Source: FEN-1297 sp046704565
Lineage (GTDB): Bacteria; Bacteroidota; Ignavibacteria; Ignavibacteriales; Ignavibacteriaceae
Assembly: GCA_046704565.1 (NCBI GenBank)
Contig: JBJKRP010000054.1
Span: 1 to 26,678 of the forward strand
Reading direction: 5' to 3'
Length of the DNA: 26,678 bases
Of this stretch, positions 23,201-26,678 are shown one piece after another; position 1 is the stretch's first letter, and each line of letters begins with the position of its first letter. A program made the translations under genes and the position numbers. A model generated the notes under the pieces. The model ran no database searches. It was not told the DNA's origin and saw nothing but the letters and a program-made list of their open reading frames with translations.

Positions 23201-23806
23201 TCGGAATCAATCGAAATGACCGAAAGATATAATAATTATTTTGATTTCCTTGATGCATTAAGGAAGTATTCCTCTAACGAGATAAGCGGATTATACGGCT
23301 TGCTCGAAAAGCTAAGAGAATCATTCCTGGAACAGGAAAGCCGGTACGATTACTTTCTCTGCGCTATGCTCGGTGTAAAGATCAATATGCAAAACGGGAA
23401 TTATGCAGGCGCATACGAAGGGCTCCATAAAGAGGAACTGCTGAACCTTTGCGCTGCCAACCCGCTGTTTGAAGCCGAAAGAGTCTATATGCTGGGTGAA
23501 GTGCTGGAACGAGATGAATCCCTCGAACAGAAATCCTTTATAGATTACTATCTCTCGGCTTATCAGATAATTTCGGGAACTTACGTAACAGAACTAACGT
23601 GGAAAGTATTGTACTCGCTCGCAAGGACGTACGGCGACAGAGGGAATGCAGGAAAGGGGGCTGAGTATATTAAATACGCCGAATCATTAATTAATTTCAT
23701 CGCAGGCAATATTAAAGATTCCAGGCTGCGGAATGCGTACCTGGCTATGCCCGGAAGAAAAGAAGCGCTTGAGAAGCTTAGACAGCTTCATGATAAATAT
23801 TTATAA
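20237..23806 (+). CDS. Ser/Thr protein kinase fused to a P-loop NTPase and TPR repeats
   Basis: A 1189-residue cytoplasmic protein. The kinase domain (about 7-265) has a Gly loop GKGRSSV, ATP Lys35, catalytic Asp133 and Asn138 in YYDLKPENIL, metal Asp154 in a DLG version of DFG, and GTAEYIAPE (171-179). The HRD motif reads Tyr-Tyr-Asp, so it is a non-RD kinase but keeps all key catalytic residues. An ATPase of the AAA/STAND type follows, with Walker A GSEGSGKT (308-315) and Walker B FILILDSF near 395. From about 660 to 1050 there are TPR-like helical pairs, for example MNIGNIYGMKGENDKAYSFW. There is no membrane segment. It overlaps the permease gene by 4 bases and the sigma-54 activator gene by 1. 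It is probably the signal hub linking transport to transcription. Confidence 0.88.
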   Translation: MINQKYNIKKLLGKGRSSVFLCEDVEFPGKDIAIKILPDKVDEAEIKFFRDEFFTLHKLHHPNIIKSLSLGTVLENDRKEISTGSRFFTLEYFGGKNLLEYKRLKDEKVLVEVVKQICSVLYYLHLSNYIYYDLKPENILAADINGQPVIKMIDLGFAQYTVGNIESLIRGTAEYIAPEILRNQAHDFRVDFYSLGIILYRIVYDRFPFNTDSELEIYKAHIEKEFDFPETGFSGKLVNVIKKLLAKEPEERYGNAVQILADLDIPIDESLTKDWLPAKVFADRKDSLTILKTYLADNASGEVFTVRGSEGSGKTTLAYEIYAAEEKCIFIENNNSLTGMDFVKSFLDKILFNDFIYSGLSRGLREKIESLTRNNPGELVNKLKSVLSEITEKNKFILILDSFNTYNSFATELFRDLMPILQVNKIKVILTENTDKPFITDFIHNLREVNLSPFTEIHLNEYLDKSYSSLFPKEELRKLILTYADLLPGNLESFIKDIILLKILTFTPDGIKISTDPHSVALLKGSHEEIYALRFKSLNKAEKEAAQFISAFEISVDLHAASGFLKRTYEETVKIFEKLEQKNIIHPLKSNVNPLFVSEGLKRYAYSTIKEKDKYHSLISKYIKKDFPDFNKPELARQFESAGDFISSTSVLRDELKEAESISAYSYEKNILQHIVKFPLDKNEITKTKLSLADVYFKLSEYSDALKLLEELLIEITNKNEKQQLQIMKGRSLIGLTEYEEGRKILEPLLGEVKDDSSRQKLMLEIATVEFNLNRYERSLAACEKIIKDRSAEPEDVGQTYEMLGLISLYKDNSPDDALKYFGKGYKAYENAGLKFRQAQMQMNIGNIYGMKGENDKAYSFWNKSLEINHSIGNLDQEAKIYVNLGIYYLDNLNFEKSIESYRKSSAIFISLGNKKGLGLVQTNLGEIYTISCDYQNALESLTSAVTTFERLQNVEEKLEALVMLGKLSFITGDYEELDSIIKAYKATSESIEMTERYNNYFDFLDALRKYSSNEISGLYGLLEKLRESFLEQESRYDYFLCAMLGVKINMQNGNYAGAYEGLHKEELLNLCAANPLFEAERVYMLGEVLERDESLEQKSFIDYYLSAYQIISGTYVTELTWKVLYSLARTYGDRGNAGKGAEYIKYAESLINFIAGNIKDSRLRNAYLAMPGRKEALEKLRQLHDKYL

Positions 23807-25182
23807 TGCAAAAGTTCCATGCTAAAATAAAAGTCTACTCCGACGTCGAGGATGTTTCATCGATACATTCTTCCCTGCGGCAGTTAGAGCTGAAAAGTCT
23901 GCCGGTAATAGTTCAGAATACCAGGAGATTCTCGGTCCTTCCGAATGATATAATAATATTGCAGTTGAACGATCTTGAATCGCCGCTGCTTAACAAGCTT
24001 GTAAAAATAAAAAACAACATAAAGAACAAGGTCATCTTTGTAATACCTGAAAACAATGCGCTGCTCGTCAGCTCTATTGCAAAGCTCGGGTTTATAGACA
24101 TTTTTATTCTGCCCTTTGAAATCTACAAGCTGATATCATACCTTGAAGAAATAATAATAAACAACGCATTCCTTACAACTGTACTGCCGACTGAAAAGTT
24201 CGCTGAGAACATAGACAGCTTCGATGCGATAATCGGAAGCTCGGAAAAGCTTAAGAAGGTAATCGACTTTGCTAAAAAAGCGGCGGAGAAAAAAGACTTA
24301 AACATACTTATACGCGGCGAGACGGGCACGGGAAAAGGGATGCTGGCAAAAGCTATTCATAATATTAATAAAGATAAGAAAGGATCATTTGTCGATATTG
24401 TCTGTTCTTCAATACCAGAGAACCTGCTGGAGTCCGAGCTATTCGGCTACGAGCCGGGCGCCTTCACAAGCGCAAAGAACAGGAAGCTCGGTTTGTTTGA
24501 GCTTGCTGAAGAAGGGACACTTTTCCTGGATGAGATAGGCGACCTCTCGACCGATATTCAAAAGAAGCTTCTAAGAGCAATAGATAAAAAATTGATAAGA
24601 CGGCTCGGCGGTCTGCATGACATACCAATCAATACAAGGATTATATCCGCTACAAACATGGACCTTGAAAGCCTGATTGTTGAATATAAATTCCGAAGCG
24701 ATCTTTACCATCGTCTGAATGTAATTATGCTTGAGCTGCCTCCGCTCCGGGAGCGCGGTGATGACGTACTTCAGCTTGCGGATCATTTTATAAAAGAGTT
24801 CAACAAGCAATTCAATAAAAGCATAAAGAGGATGGATGCGGAAGCAAGAAATTTTATACTTAAATATCCCTGGCTTGGAAACATCCGCGAAATAAGGAAT
24901 ACGTTTGAAAGAGCCGTGCTTCTTTCATCCCAGCCGGTATTAAGGCTAAACGATCTCTCGAACATTGTAAATATGGCTCCCGCACGAGCAAACACTGAAA
25001 GCGGAGAGCACTTGGTATTTCCGCAGCATATAAAGCTCAATTTAAATTATACCTCAACAAGTCTCGATAAGTTAAACCAGGAATACATACAAGCGCTCTT
25101 AAATAAGACAGGCAATAACAAATCCAAGGCAGCAAAATTTCTCGGCATCTCGAGAGCGCGGCTGGATAGAATGATAAAGTAA
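23806..25182 (+). CDS. Sigma-54-dependent transcriptional activator with pseudo-receiver
   Basis: A 458-residue bacterial enhancer-binding protein. Residues about 1-125 look like a receiver fold, but the phosphoacceptor Asp position in DIIILQLND is Gln53 and the late Lys is Leu102 (IFILPFE), so it should not take phosphate from a histidine kinase. The AAA+ core has Walker A GETGTGKG (171-178), the sigma-54 contact loop GAFTSA (218-223; usually GAFTGA), Walker B TLFLDEIGD (238-246) and the arginine region KFRSDLYHRLN. A Fis-type helix-turn-helix ends the protein (NKSKAAKFLGISRARLDRM). It begins in the stop codon of the kinase gene (TAATG), so the two are translationally coupled. It should activate sigma-54 promoters; I found none convincing in this window. 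Confidence 0.92.
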   Translation: MQKFHAKIKVYSDVEDVSSIHSSLRQLELKSLPVIVQNTRRFSVLPNDIIILQLNDLESPLLNKLVKIKNNIKNKVIFVIPENNALLVSSIAKLGFIDIFILPFEIYKLISYLEEIIINNAFLTTVLPTEKFAENIDSFDAIIGSSEKLKKVIDFAKKAAEKKDLNILIRGETGTGKGMLAKAIHNINKDKKGSFVDIVCSSIPENLLESELFGYEPGAFTSAKNRKLGLFELAEEGTLFLDEIGDLSTDIQKKLLRAIDKKLIRRLGGLHDIPINTRIISATNMDLESLIVEYKFRSDLYHRLNVIMLELPPLRERGDDVLQLADHFIKEFNKQFNKSIKRMDAEARNFILKYPWLGNIREIRNTFERAVLLSSQPVLRLNDLSNIVNMAPARANTESGEHLVFPQHIKLNLNYTSTSLDKLNQEYIQALLNKTGNNKSKAAKFLGISRARLDRMIK

Positions 25183-25362
25183 GGATCCCGCCGGATATTT
25201 TTTGAGGTAATTATTTATATCAATGCTATCACGGGCTTCTCTTGATGGAACCTTTGACATTACATTTGAGTATTGAGAATTTCCTTATCACTTACACCCG
25301 TCCATTTTTTTCAAGTGGCGAACACATAGTATAAGTAAGTCGCAAATCGACCAATATGTAGA

Positions 25363-25378
25363 ACAGACTTGAGTCTGT
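25363..25378 (+). terminator. Palindrome ACAGACT-TG-AGTCTGT, possible operon terminator
   Basis: A perfect 7-base inverted repeat lies about 180 bases after the activator stop and is followed by AATTTTATA. The stem is compact with a loop of four bases if the innermost pair opens. The T-rich tail is modest, so it is a possible rather than certain terminator. Confidence 0.35.
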
Positions 25379-25514
25379 AATTTTATAAAGTGTGTCCATG
25401 CAGAAATTTTGCTTTTGGGTTATTCTCGTGGCTAAATTTACATAGCGGTATTTTCCGGGGAAAGATCATCCTTTGATAGACACAATCTTATTATTCAATT
25501 TAAATAGAATTATT

Positions 25515-25545
25515 CCCGGATGAATTATATTTTTTTTAATCCGGG
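25515..25545 (-). terminator. Inverted repeat CCCGGAT / ATCCGGG at the hemerythrin gene end
   Basis: CCCGGAT (25515-25521) and ATCCGGG (25539-25545) are perfect complements. The right arm abuts the hemerythrin stop codon on the minus strand. The T-run lies inside the loop rather than after the stem, so this is not a textbook terminator in either direction, but its position suggests transcript ending or 3' protection. Confidence 0.4.
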
Positions 25546-26013
25546 TTAGTATTTATAGATATTCTCGTAGCCGTTCTCTTTTAATTTTCCGGCAAGTTTC
25601 TTTAACTCTTCGTCGTCAAGAGCATCTTGAATTGCAGGGAACAAAACCCATTCCTCCATTTGAACATGAGCCTCCAGCTTTTTCCCAAGCTCGTCCAGCT
25701 TGTTTATAATATTCTCCCTATCATCTAATGATTGGACAAGGCTGTGAATCTCAGTATGCTCCCTCACCATTTCATCCAAATGCTTATCTACCTTGCGGGT
25801 AAAACTTTTTACAACCGGTATTAAAATATTCTCTTCTATATAAAAATGATTTACAAGCTCCTGCTCATAAAAATGAGTTGTAAATCTTATTTTCTCATCG
25901 GTAGTCTGCGGCATGCCTTCAATAGCCCGGCTGTTCTTTTTAATCATCTGCGCAACCATAAGCCCGTGGAAGTGGTCATGCGCGATGGAGAATAAATTCT
26001 TTCGTTTAGTCAT
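25546..26013 (-). CDS. Hemerythrin HHE-domain protein
   Basis: A 155-residue single-domain protein with the ligand set of a hemerythrin-like four-helix bundle: His12/14/16 in HDHFHG, the HxxxE pair His56-Glu60 (HFYIEEN), His86 and His90 (REHTEIH), and the second HxxxE pair His116-Glu120 (HVQMEEW). These bind a di-iron centre that in known relatives handles oxygen, nitric oxide or iron. No signal peptide is present, so it is cytoplasmic. A TATATTTG promoter box lies 28 bases upstream. A second HHE protein of the RIC type lies about 250 bases further on the same strand, pointing to a nitrosative or oxidative stress role, which is inference. Confidence 0.87.
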   Translation of the reverse strand: MTKRKNLFSIAHDHFHGLMVAQMIKKNSRAIEGMPQTTDEKIRFTTHFYEQELVNHFYIEENILIPVVKSFTRKVDKHLDEMVREHTEIHSLVQSLDDRENIINKLDELGKKLEAHVQMEEWVLFPAIQDALDDEELKKLAGKLKENGYENIYKY

Positions 26014-26040
26014 ATATATTTAGTATTAAAATTTGCGGGA

Positions 26041-26048
26041 CAAATATA
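26041..26048 (-). promoter_or_regulatory. Bacteroidota-type -7 box TATATTTG for the hemerythrin gene
   Basis: The minus strand reads TATATTTG 28 bases before the ATG, an exact match to TAnnTTTG at the right distance for a short leader. No clear -33 TTTG was seen about 20 bases upstream. An imperfect ATTG-N7-CAAT dyad lies at 26074-26088, upstream of the box. Confidence 0.5.
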
Positions 26049-26266
26049 ATTTACACGAAATAGATATGAAGTGATTGGATACGTCAATAGATATTTACAG
26101 GCAAGGCAACTTTGTTTTTATAAGTAAGTATACACCTATAAGGGCAATACCCGGTATTACGTCATAACCCGGTCAAAACGGCTTATCGGTTAATAGACCC
26201 TCACAGTGGTAAGACTTTAATGGTCTCTAAAAATGCCTGACTACTGCTATTTCATTACCCGGAAAA

Positions 26267-26678
26267 TTACTCTTCCGTTCCCTGGAATATTTCTCCCACC
26301 AGTTTTATAGCCTTGGGAAACAATATATAGTTCTCAAGATAGACATGCTTGTGCAGATCTTCCTCAAACTCCTTGAGCTCTTTGTAATATGCTGAATAAG
26401 TTGTGCAGGCATCAACAGGTATAGAATAATTGTCCGTTAACTTTCTAATTTGAAATAAGCTGTCGCCTGCCGAAGCGTGCTCTGCTTCCATCATATTTAC
26501 CGGATTTCTAATTGTTCCGAAAAACGGCGGCTCCGGCTTTGATCTGTTGTTCTTTACCTTTACAAGATATTTAATATACGGGAAAAGCATCTGTTCCTCT
26601 TTCATTAGATGCTGACGCAAATCTTTATAGACTATTGAGAATATTTTATTAATTTCGATTGTTTCAGGATGTTTCATC
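26267..26678 (-). CDS. RIC-family (YtfE/ScdA-type) Fe-S repair di-iron protein, N-terminus outside window
   Basis: The visible 136 residues are the C-terminal HHE domain of a RIC protein, which repairs Fe-S clusters damaged by nitric oxide or peroxide. Key features are HPETIEINKIF, His23-Glu27 in RQHLMKEEQMLFPYI, NPVNMMEAEHASAGD (the family's most diagnostic stretch) and His111-Glu115 in HKHVYLENYILFP. The frame is open to the right edge. Family members are about 220-240 residues with an ScdA-type N-terminal domain, so the Met near the edge is internal and roughly 90-100 residues are missing. It lies upstream of, and on the same strand as, the hemerythrin gene, but the 253-base gap with a promoter box suggests separate transcription. 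Confidence 0.88.
   Translation of the reverse strand, partial: MKHPETIEINKIFSIVYKDLRQHLMKEEQMLFPYIKYLVKVKNNRSKPEPPFFGTIRNPVNMMEAEHASAGDSLFQIRKLTDNYSIPVDACTTYSAYYKELKEFEEDLHKHVYLENYILFPKAIKLVGEIFQGTEE

Larger units (their letters stand above)
25183..25545. other. Convergent intergenic region, hairpins only
   Basis: These 363 bases separate the activator gene from the convergent hemerythrin gene. I found no convincing gene, RNA gene or promoter in them. They contain a palindrome at 25363-25378 and an inverted repeat at 25515-25545, both plausible transcription end points. An 11-base string TATAAGTAAGT near 25330 recurs near 26119, probably by chance. Confidence 0.55.

Noticed and set aside
26074..26088. 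ATTG-N7-CAAT dyad upstream of the hemerythrin promoter as an FNR/CRP-family site
   Set aside because: The spacing is one base short of the usual TTG-N8-CAA and the inner bases do not pair, so it is not convincing.
26206..26258. AGACC/GGTCT inverted repeat downstream of the RIC gene as a terminator
   Set aside because: Only about five pairs with a long loop and no T-run following on the minus strand.

Overview
The window looks like ordinary chromosome from a bacterium of the Fibrobacterota-Chlorobiota-Bacteroidota group, most likely an Ignavibacteria-type organism. This is inferred from three things. The DNA is AT-leaning and tightly packed. Two promoters read TATATTTG, the Bacteroidota-type -7 box (TAnnTTTG). 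The gene content also fits: a KamA-family radical SAM enzyme, an Nfu scaffold, queC-queF, and a small basic protein resembling DUF4295. No rRNA, tRNA, CRISPR array, intact insertion sequence or phage gene was seen.

Layout. 1-1447 (minus): the start of a secreted protein that runs off the left edge, and a LuxR-type regulator with a degenerate receiver; a dyad lies between them. 1448-1795: a structured non-coding stretch. 1796-4717 (plus): an MFS transporter and a 7TM/PAS histidine kinase, closed by a strong hairpin. 4866-9425 (plus): queC, queF, a GlnD-type protein and murI. 9537-13876: cytoplasmic asparaginase (minus), nfu-type scaffold (plus), ogt-type DNA methyltransferase (plus), kamA-type radical SAM enzyme (minus), and a 54-residue basic protein (minus) with its own promoter and terminator. 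14035-25182: the most unusual region. 25546-26678 (minus): two HHE di-iron proteins, a hemerythrin-domain protein and the C-terminal part of a RIC/YtfE-type Fe-S repair protein cut by the right edge.

The central locus is a divergent oligopeptide-type ABC transporter. On the minus strand are two short ATPase genes and a YbaK-type aminoacyl-tRNA deacylase. On the plus strand are a lipoprotein solute-binding protein, two permeases, a 1189-residue Ser/Thr kinase-NTPase-TPR protein, and a sigma-54 activator whose receiver domain lacks the phosphoacceptor Asp. The last plus-strand joints overlap by 4 and 1 bases, so transporter, kinase hub and activator are almost certainly co-transcribed. My inference is a transporter-coupled signalling unit: substrate capture or transport state is read by the kinase/TPR protein, which controls the sigma-54 activator by something other than histidine-kinase phosphorelay. 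The target promoters were not found in this window.
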